NCBI RefSeq assembly: GCF_030824335.1
Contig: NZ_JAVBXX010000006.1
Coordinates: 186,001 to 250,000, forward strand
Source of the DNA: Azonexus sp.
GTDB lineage: Bacteria; Pseudomonadota; Gammaproteobacteria; Burkholderiales; Rhodocyclaceae
Length of the DNA: 64,000 bases
Direction of reading: 5' to 3'
The notes beneath the pieces are model-generated. The model was not told the DNA's origin. It did no database searches and saw only the letters and a list, made by a program, of their open reading frames with translations. Made by a program: the position numbers and the translations under genes. Positions 16,026 to 25,415 of the stretch are shown here, in pieces; the stretch's first letter is position 1, and each line of letters begins with the position of its first letter.

Positions 16026-16042
16026 ATTAAAGGAAACTTAAG
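16026..16042 (-). promoter_or_regulatory. PmrA/QseB-type direct-repeat box ahead of the diiron-enzyme operon
   Basis: Read on the minus strand, the sequence is CTTAAG-TTTCC-TTTAAT, again an exact YTTAAK-N5-YTTAAK pattern with an 11-bp period between TTAA cores. It lies just upstream of the first gene of the operon that encodes the QseB-like regulator itself. The rest of the 212-bp gap (16003-16214) is AT-richer and should hold the promoters of this operon and of hsdR, but I see no clear -10/-35 pair. Confidence 0.5.
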
Positions 16043-16214
16043 AATTGAGGGTGTATGGCAGTAGCTGTAATGAAATGCTGAAGATGCTTCCCGTTCCGTC
16101 TGCCTGTAGACTTATGACATTCTGGGTAAATCTGTGCTTCTGAATTTGTTTGTTGATGTTTGATTGCGGCTGATTTTAGGAAAATAGAATGTGATGAAGG
16201 GAAGAGGGTAAAGC

Positions 16215-18641
16215 TTGGATAAATACCAACTCAGTGAGCGCGATATCTGCACCAAGTTCATTACGCCTGCCATTCAGCAGGCGGGTTGGCAGCAGCATCA
16301 GTTTCGCGAGGAAGTCAGACTTACCGATGGTCGTGTCATGGTGCGCGGCAAACTCGCCGCTCGCGTCAAGAACCCCGAGGCCAAGGGCGGCCCCAAGCGG
16401 GCCGATTTTGTGCTCTACGCCAGACCGAACGTGCCCATTGCCGTTGTTGAAGCCAAGCAGGCCAAGTTTTCAGTGGGGCATGGCATGCAGCAGGCGCTGG
16501 CCTATGCCGAAATGCTGGATGCTCCCTTCGCCATTAGCAGCAATGGTGATGCCTTCCTGATTCATGACCGTACCGGCATCACCCAGCCCGTCGAGCGCGA
16601 ACTCCAGCTTGGCGAGTTTCCTTCATTCGATGATCTTTGGCCGCTCTACCAGCAGTGGAAAGGTCTAGCCGCGCCCGAAGCCGTCAAACTGATCGAGCAA
16701 CCGTTCTACACCGATGGCAGTGGCAAAGAGCCCCGCTACTACCAGCGCGTCGCCATCAATCGTGCCGTCGAAGCCATTGCCAAAAACCAGCCGCGCGTGT
16801 TGTTAGTCATGGCTACTGGTACCGGCAAAACTTACACTGCCTTCCAGATCATCTGGCGCATGTGGAAGGCCAAGGCCAAAAAACGCATCCTGTTTCTGGC
16901 TGACCGCAACATTCTCGTAGACCAGACCATGCAGCAGGACTTCGCTCCTTTTGGCGAGGTGATGCACAAGATCACCAATCGCGAGATCAAGAAGAACTAC
17001 GAGATCTACCTTGCCCTTTATCAGGCGGTCACCGGCAAGGAAGAGTGGAAGCAAATCTATAAGCAGTTTCCGGCGGACTTCTTTGACCTTGTCGTCGTCG
17101 ATGAATGTCACCGTGGTAGTGCGGCAGAAGACTCGGCCTGGCGTGAGGTGCTCGAATACTTCAGCAGCGCCACCCATCTGGGCCTGACCGCCACGCCAAA
17201 GGAAACCAAGGAAGTCAGCAACATCACCTACTTTGGTGACCCGGTCTACACCTACTCGCTCAAGCAAGGTATCGAGGACGGTTTCCTCGCCCCGTACAAG
17301 GTGATCCGCATCGCCACCGATGTCGATGCCGTTGGCTACACGCCCGAAAAAGGCAAGGTCGACAAGCTCGGTCAGACGGTTGAGCAACGCCAATACAACA
17401 CCAAGGATTTCGACCGCAATTTGGTGCTGGAAAAACGCACCAGGCTCGTTGCCAGCAAGGTGTGGGAATACCTTAAGGCCATCGATCCGATGGCCAAGAC
17501 CATCGTCTTTTGCGACGACCAGGATCACGCCGAACGCATGCGGCAAGAGCTGGTCAAGTTGATTCCGGCTGCCGCCAGCAATCGCCGTTACGTGATGCGC
17601 ATCACCGGCGACGACAACGAAGGCAAAGCACAGCTTTCGTATTTCATCGACAACGACGAGCCTTACCCGGTCATCGCCACGACATCCAAGCTGCTCACTA
17701 CCGGGGTCGATGCCAAGACCTGCAAGCTCATCGTGCTTGACCAGAACATCAACTCGATGAGCGAGTTCAAACAGATCATTGGCCGTGGCACCCGCCTGCG
17801 TGAGGACTACCAGAAGCTGTACTTCACCATCATGGATTTCAAAGGCGCCACACGCCTGTTTGCTGACCCGGATTTTGATGGTGATCCGGTGGTGATCTAC
17901 GAGCCCAAACCGGGCGAACCCGTGGTGCCGCCGGAAATCACCGAAGTGCCCGGGACACGCGAACCCGATCCCACGCCCTATGGTCCGGACTCCACAGGGG
18001 GCGAAGAGACACAGCCCGGCGGCAACACGGGCGGCGGAGGTCGCGTGAAATATGTCATCGACGACGTCAACGTGCGGGTTGCCGTCGAGCGTTCGCAATA
18101 CCTTGATGCTGACGGCAAACTCATCACCGAGGACTACCGTGTCCTGCTCAAGGACGACATCAAGAAGGCGCTGCAAGCCGAGTTCGGCACGATGACCGAC
18201 TTCCTGCGCCGCTGGAAAAGTGCCGAGCGAAAGCAGGCCGTACTGGAAGAGCTGGCTGAGCACGGCGTACCACTGACCATCCTGCAGCAGGCCGTTGCCA
18301 ATGGCAGTGAGCTGGATGTCTTTGACTTGGTCGCCCACGTCGCTTTCGACCAGAAGCCCCTCACTCGCCGTGAACGCGCCAACAACGTCAAGAAGCGCAA
18401 TGTGTTCGGCAAGTACGGCGAGCAGGCCCGCGCAGTCCTCGAAGCCCTGCTGGACAAATTTGCCGACCACGGCGTGCAGGATGTTGAAGATGCCAAGGTA
18501 CTGGAGCTGCCGCCGTTTGATCAGTTTGGTAGCAAAACCCAGATCCGGCGCGGTATCTTCGGCAGCCTCGAGCAATACACCCAAGCGGTGCACGAGCTCG
18601 AACAAGCGCTCTACGACATACCCGAACCAAAGCAGGCTTGA
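16215..18641 (+). CDS. hsdR: type I restriction endonuclease subunit HsdR
   Basis: This 808-residue motor/nuclease subunit has an N-terminal PD-(D/E)xK nuclease segment (KRADFVLYARPNVPIAVVEAKQAK), then a superfamily 2 translocase with MATGTGKTYTA (about residue 199), VVVDECHRGS (DECH, about residue 296), LGLTATPKE and IGRGTRLRED. An EcoEI-type C-terminal domain of about 200 residues follows. The start is a TTG at 16215 preceded by GAAGAGGG; homology (LSERDICTKFITPAI) begins at once. It is the first of six tightly spaced genes, hsdR-hsdM-yhcG-hsdS-ATPase-HNH, and cuts DNA not modified by the partner HsdMS complex. Confidence 0.96.
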   Translation: MDKYQLSERDICTKFITPAIQQAGWQQHQFREEVRLTDGRVMVRGKLAARVKNPEAKGGPKRADFVLYARPNVPIAVVEAKQAKFSVGHGMQQALAYAEMLDAPFAISSNGDAFLIHDRTGITQPVERELQLGEFPSFDDLWPLYQQWKGLAAPEAVKLIEQPFYTDGSGKEPRYYQRVAINRAVEAIAKNQPRVLLVMATGTGKTYTAFQIIWRMWKAKAKKRILFLADRNILVDQTMQQDFAPFGEVMHKITNREIKKNYEIYLALYQAVTGKEEWKQIYKQFPADFFDLVVVDECHRGSAAEDSAWREVLEYFSSATHLGLTATPKETKEVSNITYFGDPVYTYSLKQGIEDGFLAPYKVIRIATDVDAVGYTPEKGKVDKLGQTVEQRQYNTKDFDRNLVLEKRTRLVASKVWEYLKAIDPMAKTIVFCDDQDHAERMRQELVKLIPAAASNRRYVMRITGDDNEGKAQLSYFIDNDEPYPVIATTSKLLTTGVDAKTCKLIVLDQNINSMSEFKQIIGRGTRLREDYQKLYFTIMDFKGATRLFADPDFDGDPVVIYEPKPGEPVVPPEITEVPGTREPDPTPYGPDSTGGEETQPGGNTGGGGRVKYVIDDVNVRVAVERSQYLDADGKLITEDYRVLLKDDIKKALQAEFGTMTDFLRRWKSAERKQAVLEELAEHGVPLTILQQAVANGSELDVFDLVAHVAFDQKPLTRRERANNVKKRNVFGKYGEQARAVLEALLDKFADHGVQDVEDAKVLELPPFDQFGSKTQIRRGIFGSLEQYTQAVHELEQALYDIPEPKQA

Positions 18642-18675
18642 TTCGCATCAGGCCCACGATTAAGCGAATCCAACG

Positions 18676-20595
18676 ATGAATCTCAGCAGCACCATCAAAT
18701 CCATCCAGGACATCATGCGCAAGGACGACGGCGTCGACGGCGATGCCCAACGCCTCGGCCAACTTACCTGGATGCTCTTCCTCAAGGTTTTCGACCAGCG
18801 CGAGGAGGAATGGGAAGACGACAATACCGCCTACAAGTCGCCCTTGCCTGAGCGCTACCGCTGGCGCAACTGGGCGGCCTACAAGGCCGATGCCGAAGGC
18901 AAGAAGAAACCGCAAATCGCCGGCAGCGAGCTGATCAGCTTCGTCAACAACGAGCTGTTCCCCGCCCTCAAAGACCAGATCGACGCCAGCCAAAGCCCAC
19001 AACACAAGGTCATCAAGCAGGTCTTTGAAGACGCCAACAACTACATGAAATCCGGCCCGCAGATGCTGGCCGTGATCGAGAAGCTGGAAGACGCCATCAA
19101 CTTCCACGACTTCAAAACCCGTGCCAGCCTGGGCGATGTCTACGAGCAGATGCTCAACGACCTGCGCGGCGCCGGCAATGCTGGCGAGTTCTACACGCCG
19201 CGCGCCATCACTGCCTTCATGGCAACCCAAGTCAACCCGCGCCTGGACCAGCGCGAAACCGTGATGGACCCGGCCTGCGGCACCGGTGGCTTCCTGACCG
19301 CCGCCATCGATCACTTCCGCAACCAGATCACCACCAAATCCAGCGCCGAAGACAAACGCGCCATTGAAGCGCTGATCCACGGCATCGAAAAAAAGCAGCT
19401 TCCCCACCTGCTGTGCACCACCAACATGTTGCTGCATGAGATTGACAACCCCGGCCAGATCGAGCGCCGCAACACGCTGGGCATCGGCTGGAACGAATGG
19501 AGCGCCAACGACAAGGTCGATTGCATCATCACCAACCCGCCGTTTGGCGGCTACGAAGATGATGGTGTCGGTAGCGACTACCCGGCCGACCTGCGCACCC
19601 GCGAAACCGCCGACATGTTCATGGCGCTGATCATCAAGAAGCTCTTGAAAGAAAACGGCCGCGCTGCCGTGGTGCTGCCCGATGGTTTCTTGTTTGGCGA
19701 CGGCATCAAGGGCGTGCTGAAAAAACTGCTGCTGCGCGACTGTAAGCTGCACACCATCATTCGCCTGCCCAAGGGCGTATTCGCGCCCTATACCACCATC
19801 AAGACCAACCTGCTGTTCTTCACCAAGGGCGCCACGGTCGATGACGGAACCGAGCACTTCCACACCGACACCATCTGGTTCTACGAACATCCCTACCCGG
19901 CCGGCTACAAAAGCTATTCCAAAACCAAGCCCATCCGCCTTGAAGAGTTCAAACCCGAGCAAGACTGGTGGGGCACCGAGGCCAACGACTTTGCCGACCG
20001 CGTGGAAAACGAATTCGCCTGGAAGGTGGATTTCAAGAGCAAGCGTGAACAGGCTGAAGCTGCTGCGCAGCCGCATTTGGACAAGGCCGAGCAGTTGCGC
20101 GCTAAAGCCGGTTTGAAGCGTCGTCAGGCAAAGTACTTGGCCGATAGTCTGACCGGGCGACGCAATGATCCTGCATTGGCGGCCTACCTGAAGGATCAAT
20201 TGGCGGATTTGCAGGGCGACCTCAAAAAAGCCGATGCAGACGGACAGGCTTACCTCTCGGTGCTGGTAGAGGAACTGCAATCGGCCATTGAGCGTGAGAG
20301 CACTCAACAAATCATTGCGCTACTGGAAAACTCGGCGACCCACCTACGTGACGTGGCGGACAGCCTCGACTTGCAAGCCCGTGATGCGCAAGCGGCGGGT
20401 GACCGCATCTACTGGCCCATCTTCAATCTAGACATCAAAAACCCCAACGCACCGGAAGAAGAAACCCACGACCCCGAGGTGCTGCTGGAGAAATATAAAA
20501 AATTGCTGGGCGAAATCGAGGAAACCGAAAACCAACTCAAAAGCGAACTGGCCGCCGCACTGGCACATCACTTCAGCCCGGAGGCCGAAGCATGA
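18676..20595 (+). CDS. hsdM: type I DNA methyltransferase subunit HsdM
   Basis: This is a 639-residue N6-adenine methyltransferase subunit. An N-terminal HsdM_N helical domain (residues about 5-140, SSTIKSIQDIMRKDDGVDGDAQRLGQLTWMLFLK) precedes the catalytic domain with DPACGTGGFL (AdoMet motif I, about residue 198) and TNPPFGG (motif IV, about residue 287). The long C-terminal helical extension is charged and coiled-coil-like, suited to contacting HsdS. The ATG at 18676 lies 34 bp after hsdR. The last codons overlap the next gene (ATGA). No key residue is missing, so it should be active. Confidence 0.96.
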   Translation: MNLSSTIKSIQDIMRKDDGVDGDAQRLGQLTWMLFLKVFDQREEEWEDDNTAYKSPLPERYRWRNWAAYKADAEGKKKPQIAGSELISFVNNELFPALKDQIDASQSPQHKVIKQVFEDANNYMKSGPQMLAVIEKLEDAINFHDFKTRASLGDVYEQMLNDLRGAGNAGEFYTPRAITAFMATQVNPRLDQRETVMDPACGTGGFLTAAIDHFRNQITTKSSAEDKRAIEALIHGIEKKQLPHLLCTTNMLLHEIDNPGQIERRNTLGIGWNEWSANDKVDCIITNPPFGGYEDDGVGSDYPADLRTRETADMFMALIIKKLLKENGRAAVVLPDGFLFGDGIKGVLKKLLLRDCKLHTIIRLPKGVFAPYTTIKTNLLFFTKGATVDDGTEHFHTDTIWFYEHPYPAGYKSYSKTKPIRLEEFKPEQDWWGTEANDFADRVENEFAWKVDFKSKREQAEAAAQPHLDKAEQLRAKAGLKRRQAKYLADSLTGRRNDPALAAYLKDQLADLQGDLKKADADGQAYLSVLVEELQSAIERESTQQIIALLENSATHLRDVADSLDLQARDAQAAGDRIYWPIFNLDIKNPNAPEEETHDPEVLLEKYKKLLGEIEETENQLKSELAAALAHHFSPEAEA

Positions 20596-21641
20596 AGCCC
20601 GTCGCAGCGGAGACTGCCGGACCGCAATTGCTGGGCGATATCCGCCAACTGATCGAACAAAGCCGAGGGCAAGTAGCCGCTGCGGTCAACAGTGCACTGA
20701 CGATGCTTTATTGGCACATCGGCCACCGTATTCGCACCGAAGTGCTGGGCAGCAAACGCGCTACCTACGGCGAGCAGATTGTCTCCGCACTGTCGAGACA
20801 ATTGGAAGCCGACTACGGACGCGGCTTCTCCGCCAAAAACCTGCGCCACATGCTGCGCTTTGCCGAAGCCATTCCCTCGGAGGAAATTGTCTCCGCAGTG
20901 CGGAGACAATTGAGCTGGACGCACCTCAAAACCCTGATCTACATCGACGACCCGCTCAAACGCGACTTCTACCTGCAAATGTGCCAGCAGGAAGGCTGGA
21001 GCACCCGCACCCTGCAAGACCGGCTGGACTCCCAGCTCTTCGAGCGCACCGCCTTGTCCAGGCAACCCGAGCAACTGCTGGAACAAGAGCTGGCCACCCT
21101 GCGCCAAACCGGCACCATCACCCCAGCCTTGGTACTGAAAGACCCCTACATACTGGACTTCCTTGGTCTGCAGGACCGCTATCTGGAGAAAGACCTGGAG
21201 GATGCCATCCTGCGCGAGCTGGAAAACTTCCTGCTGGAACTGGGCGCAGGCTTCACCTTCGTCTCTCGCCAAAAGCGCATCCAGATCGACAACGACGATT
21301 TCTATATCGACCTGCTGCTTTACAACCGCCGTCTGAAACGGCTGGTGGCGATTGAGCTGAAACTGGGTGATTTCAAGGCAGCCGACAAGGGCCAGATGGA
21401 GCTTTACCTGCGCTGGCTGGCGAAATACGAGCAAGAACCCGGAGAAGCGCCGCCCTTGGGCATCATCCTGTGCAGTGGCAAAAAGCAGGAGCAGGTCGAA
21501 CTGCTGGAACTGGACGCCAGCGGCATCCACGTCGCCGAATACCTCACCAGCCTGCCCCCCAGGGAAGTGCTGCAAGCCAAACTGCATGAAGCCATAGCCC
21601 GCTCACGCGCCCGGCTGGAAAATCGTGGAGACGATGCCTGA
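20592..21641 (+). CDS. YhcG/DUF1016 family PDDEXK nuclease-domain protein
   Basis: The 349-residue product has an N-terminal DUF1016 helical domain (YGEQIVSALSRQLEADYGRGFSAKNLRHMLRFAE) and a C-terminal PD-(D/E)xK-type nuclease domain. The core of the latter reads DDFYIDLLLYNRRLKRLVAIELKLGDF (D...ELK). Members are often found inside type I restriction-modification loci, and their exact role is unsettled. The gene overlaps hsdM by 4 bases and hsdS by 1, separating the two modification genes while keeping translation coupled. Two palindromic DNA segments lie inside the coding region at 20778-20802 and 20885-20911; both encode an IVSA(L/V)xRQL phrase. Confidence 0.88.
   Translation: MKPVAAETAGPQLLGDIRQLIEQSRGQVAAAVNSALTMLYWHIGHRIRTEVLGSKRATYGEQIVSALSRQLEADYGRGFSAKNLRHMLRFAEAIPSEEIVSAVRRQLSWTHLKTLIYIDDPLKRDFYLQMCQQEGWSTRTLQDRLDSQLFERTALSRQPEQLLEQELATLRQTGTITPALVLKDPYILDFLGLQDRYLEKDLEDAILRELENFLLELGAGFTFVSRQKRIQIDNDDFYIDLLLYNRRLKRLVAIELKLGDFKAADKGQMELYLRWLAKYEQEPGEAPPLGIILCSGKKQEQVELLELDASGIHVAEYLTSLPPREVLQAKLHEAIARSRARLENRGDDA
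20778..20802. repeat. inverted repeat within yhcG (copy 1)
   Basis: ATTGTCTC and GAGACAAT are perfect 8-bp arms around a 9-bp centre. The segment shares ATTGTCTCCGCA with copy 2, which lies 107 bp downstream in the same reading frame. It encodes part of QIVSALSRQL. Confidence 0.6.
20885..20911. repeat. 27-bp perfect palindrome within yhcG (copy 2)
   Basis: AATTGTCTCCGCA, one central G, then TGCGGAGACAATT: thirteen-base arms with no mismatch, inside coding sequence (EIVSAVRRQL). A perfect palindrome of this size is not expected by chance in a gene, and it is related in sequence to copy 1. Confidence 0.7.
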
Positions 21642-23629
21642 TGGATGCGCAGCAATTTTTGGCGGAGTTTGGGCATATTGCCAACGCGCCAGGGGGAATC
21701 GAGCGATTGCGGGAATTGGTCTTGCACTTGGCTGTAACGGGTAAGCTCGTTGAACAGAATGCTACAGATGAGTGCGCAAAGGAGTTACTTGCGAGGATGC
21801 GGCAGTATGCGTCAGTTGGTAATCCAAAAAAACGCGGTAGAGCTTCCAAGAAAGTTAATTCGAAACAGTTGTATGCCGATGGTGATATGCCACCAAATTG
21901 GGTTTTTGTTGAACTTGGCGAGCTGGGCGATTGGGGAGCAGGTTCAACGCCTTCGCGCAGAAATTCAAGTTATTACGGCGGGACAATTCCTTGGTTCAAG
22001 TCCGGCGAATTGAAGGCAGATTACATCACGAGTTCAGAAGAGTTTGTATCTGAGCTCGCATTAAAAGAATGCTCATTGCGCTTGAATATTCCGGGCGACG
22101 TGCTGATCGCTATGTATGGCGCCAATATTGGTCAAACTTCGATTGTTGGTGTTAAGAGCACCACGAACCAAGCTGTGTGTGCATGCACGCCACACAATGG
22201 TTTGAATAATCGCTTCTTGCTTTTAACGCTGCGGGCGATGAAGAACTATTTCATTGGGCTCGGCGCGGGTGGCGCGCAGCCGAATATCTCCAAGGAAAAG
22301 ATTGTTGCAACATGCATCGGACTTCCACCCAGCGAAGAACAATCCCGCATCGTCGCCAAACTCGATGAGTTGATGGCCTTGTGCGACACGCTGGAAGCAC
22401 AGCAGCAGGCCCGTCGCGAACTGCAAAACAAGCTGCGCCAGTCCACCCTGCAAGCCGTCGCCAACGCCACCAGCCCGCACGAACTGCAAACCACCTGGGC
22501 ACGCCTGGCCGACAACTTCGGGCGGCTGTTTCATGGGCAGGACGATGTCGATGACTTGCGCAAGGCTGTTCTTGATCTCGCCGTATCGGGCTATCTGAGT
22601 AATCTCGATGAGCTTGATGAGCCAGCTTCGGTCTTGAAAGGGAAGATTCTGGCCGCCAAGGAGCGGGGGATCGCAGACGGTTCTTTCTTTCGAAAGAAAC
22701 ACGTTAAGCCAGAGGAACTGGTGGAAACGACTTTGCCTGCCCATTGGGCATCCATCACATTGGATGAGGCGATTTCCACGATCGATGCAGGCTGGAGTCC
22801 AGCATGTTTACCCAGTGCTCGCGATGACGAAAATAAATGGGGCGTATTGAAAACAACTGCCGTACAAGTTCTACGTTTTCTTCCGCACGAGCACAAGGAA
22901 CTGCCAGCTTCACTTGATCCTCGCCCCCAATATCAGATCGAAGTCGGTGATATTTTGATCACTCGCGCTGGCCCAAAGAATCGCGTAGGAATTTGCTGTG
23001 TAGTTGATGCTGCCCCGCCGAGGTTGATGATCTCGGACAAGTTAATCCGGTTTCATATTGTTGACGATCTCATCAATCCTCGTTTTGTTGCTCTTTGCTT
23101 ATCCGCGGGTGAGCCCGGTCGCATTGTTGAGCGATTGAAATCCGGGATGGCAGATAGTCAGATGAACATCTCGCAAGACAAGCTTCGCTCAATCACTATT
23201 CCTCTGCCGCCAATTGAAGAGCAGCAGCGAATACTGACAAAGATTGAAGCATTCATGAAGGTCGTCGACGTTTACAGCGAGCGTCTTCGAAAGAGTCACC
23301 GTTTGGCGGAGCAAGCCGCAGCGGCGACCGTTTCCAGCCTCACCGGCATCGCCATCGAACAAGAAGAGGAACCCATGAAAGCCCCGCAAACCGAATTGGT
23401 CGCCCCGCTGCGCCTGGGCGCCGCCCCCGACATCAAGGCCCAGGCGCCGCTGTCCACGATTCTGGCCCGGCACCACGGCGAAATGAGCGCCAAGGATTTG
23501 TGGCAGCGCTTCGGCGGCGAGATCGACGCGTTTTACGCGCAACTGAAAACCGAGGTGGCGCACGGCTGGATTCTGGAACCGGCGCCCGCCGAAATGCGCG
23601 AAAAGCCAGCCGAAACGGTGAGCGCCTGA
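21641..23629 (+). CDS. hsdS: type I restriction specificity subunit HsdS
   Basis: The 662-residue specificity subunit has two target-recognition domains and two conserved helical spacers. TRD1 lies at about residues 80-230 (NWVFVELGELGDWGAGSTPSR ... GLPPSEEQSRIVAKLDELMALCDTLEAQQ) and TRD2 at about 365-535 (ITLDEAISTIDAGWSPAC ... IPLPPIEEQQRILTKIEAFMKVVD). A C-terminal extension of about 84 residues (from residue 579) is helical and not part of either TRD. DNA in the TRD segments is visibly AT-richer than the spacers and the flanking genes, as expected when TRDs are exchanged between strains. The start overlaps the yhcG stop by one base. Confidence 0.93.
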   Translation: MDAQQFLAEFGHIANAPGGIERLRELVLHLAVTGKLVEQNATDECAKELLARMRQYASVGNPKKRGRASKKVNSKQLYADGDMPPNWVFVELGELGDWGAGSTPSRRNSSYYGGTIPWFKSGELKADYITSSEEFVSELALKECSLRLNIPGDVLIAMYGANIGQTSIVGVKSTTNQAVCACTPHNGLNNRFLLLTLRAMKNYFIGLGAGGAQPNISKEKIVATCIGLPPSEEQSRIVAKLDELMALCDTLEAQQQARRELQNKLRQSTLQAVANATSPHELQTTWARLADNFGRLFHGQDDVDDLRKAVLDLAVSGYLSNLDELDEPASVLKGKILAAKERGIADGSFFRKKHVKPEELVETTLPAHWASITLDEAISTIDAGWSPACLPSARDDENKWGVLKTTAVQVLRFLPHEHKELPASLDPRPQYQIEVGDILITRAGPKNRVGICCVVDAAPPRLMISDKLIRFHIVDDLINPRFVALCLSAGEPGRIVERLKSGMADSQMNISQDKLRSITIPLPPIEEQQRILTKIEAFMKVVDVYSERLRKSHRLAEQAAAATVSSLTGIAIEQEEEPMKAPQTELVAPLRLGAAPDIKAQAPLSTILARHHGEMSAKDLWQRFGGEIDAFYAQLKTEVAHGWILEPAPAEMREKPAETVSA

Positions 23630-23630
23630 T

Positions 23631-25415
23631 ATGCAGCTACTGCGCATCCGTATCCCGGCCTTCCGCAACCTACGCGATCTCGACATCAGCTTCGAGTCGC
23701 ACTTGCCGCCCGCAGTCGGCACGCCGGCGGATGCGAAGCCGAAACCCATCCGCAGCCACGCGCTGATCGGTCAGAACGGTACCGGCAAGTCCAACCTGAT
23801 CGAAGCGCTGATCACCATATTCCGCGACGTGGATTTGGACCGCGAAGCGGCCTTCGATTACACGCTGGAATACGGCATTCGTGGCCACACGGTACGCATT
23901 GAGGCAGATACCGCCAAGCAGAAGCGCCCCTTTGTGTGGGTGGATGGCAAGGCCGAGTCGCAGGGCCATCTGCTGAAAAACCGCGAGCTGCTGCCCGCGC
24001 ACATCTTTGCTTATTACTCGGGCCGCAACGAGCGCATCGAGGCCTTGTTTCAGGAGCACCAGCGCCGTTTCAATCAGCGCCAGGAGATCACCACCGACGA
24101 GGTGCTGTCCGAACAGCTACTGGAAAACTTTACCGGTTCCGAGGCGGATATTCGCGCCGTCGAAGAAGCTAAACGCCGCCGCGAGTCGAAGCAGAAGCAA
24201 GCGGGCGATGACCGCCTGCGCCGTCTGTTCTATTGCCGGGGTGGCCACAGCCAGTTGGTGCTGCTGGCTTGCCTGCTGTCCGACGATCCGGTGTTTCAGA
24301 AAGTGCTCAGGAATCTGCACATCGAATCTTTGGAATCCGCGTTGTTCGTATTGAAAGAACCGCACCGCCTGCGTGAAAAGCGCCGTGGCGGCAAGTTCGA
24401 CGAACAGGAGCTGAACGAAGGCGACCCGCGCTTCTGGTATGCGCGCGGCAATGTGGTCAGCGAATTCCTCGACAAGCTCTGGCAAGTGGCCTGGGCCCCG
24501 ATTGAGCAGGAGGCAACCAAGCAGATCGACTTCCGTGGCCGCAGCGAGAAACAGAAGCAGCTGTATCTGTTCGTGCCCAGCCAGGACAAGCTCAAGCAAC
24601 TGGGCGAGCTGGTCGGCGGCACCGACAGCTTTTTCCGCTACGCCGAGGGCGCTTATATCGGCGACCTGATCGACGAAGTACGCATCACCGTCAAGAAGCG
24701 TGATGAGCACGGCGGCAAGGTGAGCTTTACCCAGCTCTCCGAAGGCGAGCTGCAGATGCTCACCGTGCTGGGCCTGATGCGCATCACCCGCGAAGACCAC
24801 TGCCTGTTCCTGCTCGATGAGCCGGACACCCACCTGAACCCGATCTGGAAGCTGCGCTATTTCGACGATATTGAAGGCGTATTGGAACAACCATCTGACT
24901 CCACCCTGTCAGGGCGCTTGGTTCTTAGTTCAAGCACCTATCAAGTGCAGTCCCAAGTCTTAATCACCACCCACGACCCGATGATGGTGGGCAGCCTCAA
25001 GCGCGAGCAGGTCCATATCCTGCGCCGCGATGGTGGGCGCACGGTGGTCGATGTGCCTGACGAACATCCGCAGGGCATGGGGGTGACCGGTTTGCTCAAG
25101 AGCGAGCTGTTCGGCCTCTCATCCACGCTGGACATCGAAACCGAACGCCGCTTGTTCCGCCGTAATGAGTTGTTCGTGAAATCGCCGCGCACGCCCGCGG
25201 AAGACGCCGAGTTGAGCCGCCTGTCTACCGATCTGGCCGATCTGGGTTTTTCCAATGCCGACTTCCGTGACCCGGATTACGCGCTGTTCGTGCGCAAGAT
25301 GGCGCAACACCGGCGCTTTCGCAAACCCGTGCTCACGCCCGAGGAGCAAGTCGAGCAGGACGCTATTGCAGACTCCATCATCGACGAAATCTTGCGCGAA
25401 GAGGCAGGCAAGTGA
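23631..25415 (+). CDS. AAA/ABC-type ATPase, Septu PtuA-like
   Basis: This 594-residue SMC/RecF-like ATPase begins LRIRIPAFRNLRDLDISFES, with Walker A GQNGTGKSN (about residue 47), a charged central insert, an ABC signature FTQLSEGELQML (about residue 369), Walker B CLFLLDEPDTHLNP (about residue 395) and a switch His in VLITTHDPMM. Such overcoming-lysogenization/AAA15-type ATPases pair with HNH nucleases in Septu (PtuAB) and with retron effectors. Here the HNH gene follows with a 4-bp overlap, and no reverse transcriptase is present. I infer a Septu-like module appended to the type I restriction operon; a role as an R-linked accessory gene (Rlo type) is the alternative. Confidence 0.8.
   Translation: MQLLRIRIPAFRNLRDLDISFESHLPPAVGTPADAKPKPIRSHALIGQNGTGKSNLIEALITIFRDVDLDREAAFDYTLEYGIRGHTVRIEADTAKQKRPFVWVDGKAESQGHLLKNRELLPAHIFAYYSGRNERIEALFQEHQRRFNQRQEITTDEVLSEQLLENFTGSEADIRAVEEAKRRRESKQKQAGDDRLRRLFYCRGGHSQLVLLACLLSDDPVFQKVLRNLHIESLESALFVLKEPHRLREKRRGGKFDEQELNEGDPRFWYARGNVVSEFLDKLWQVAWAPIEQEATKQIDFRGRSEKQKQLYLFVPSQDKLKQLGELVGGTDSFFRYAEGAYIGDLIDEVRITVKKRDEHGGKVSFTQLSEGELQMLTVLGLMRITREDHCLFLLDEPDTHLNPIWKLRYFDDIEGVLEQPSDSTLSGRLVLSSSTYQVQSQVLITTHDPMMVGSLKREQVHILRRDGGRTVVDVPDEHPQGMGVTGLLKSELFGLSSTLDIETERRLFRRNELFVKSPRTPAEDAELSRLSTDLADLGFSNADFRDPDYALFVRKMAQHRRFRKPVLTPEEQVEQDAIADSIIDEILREEAGK

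Noticed and set aside
16803..20310. Very long antisense open frames opposite hsdR and hsdM (600 and 640 codons)
   Set aside because: They mirror the codon structure of GC-rich sense genes with clear motifs, have no family motifs of their own, and lack ribosome sites.
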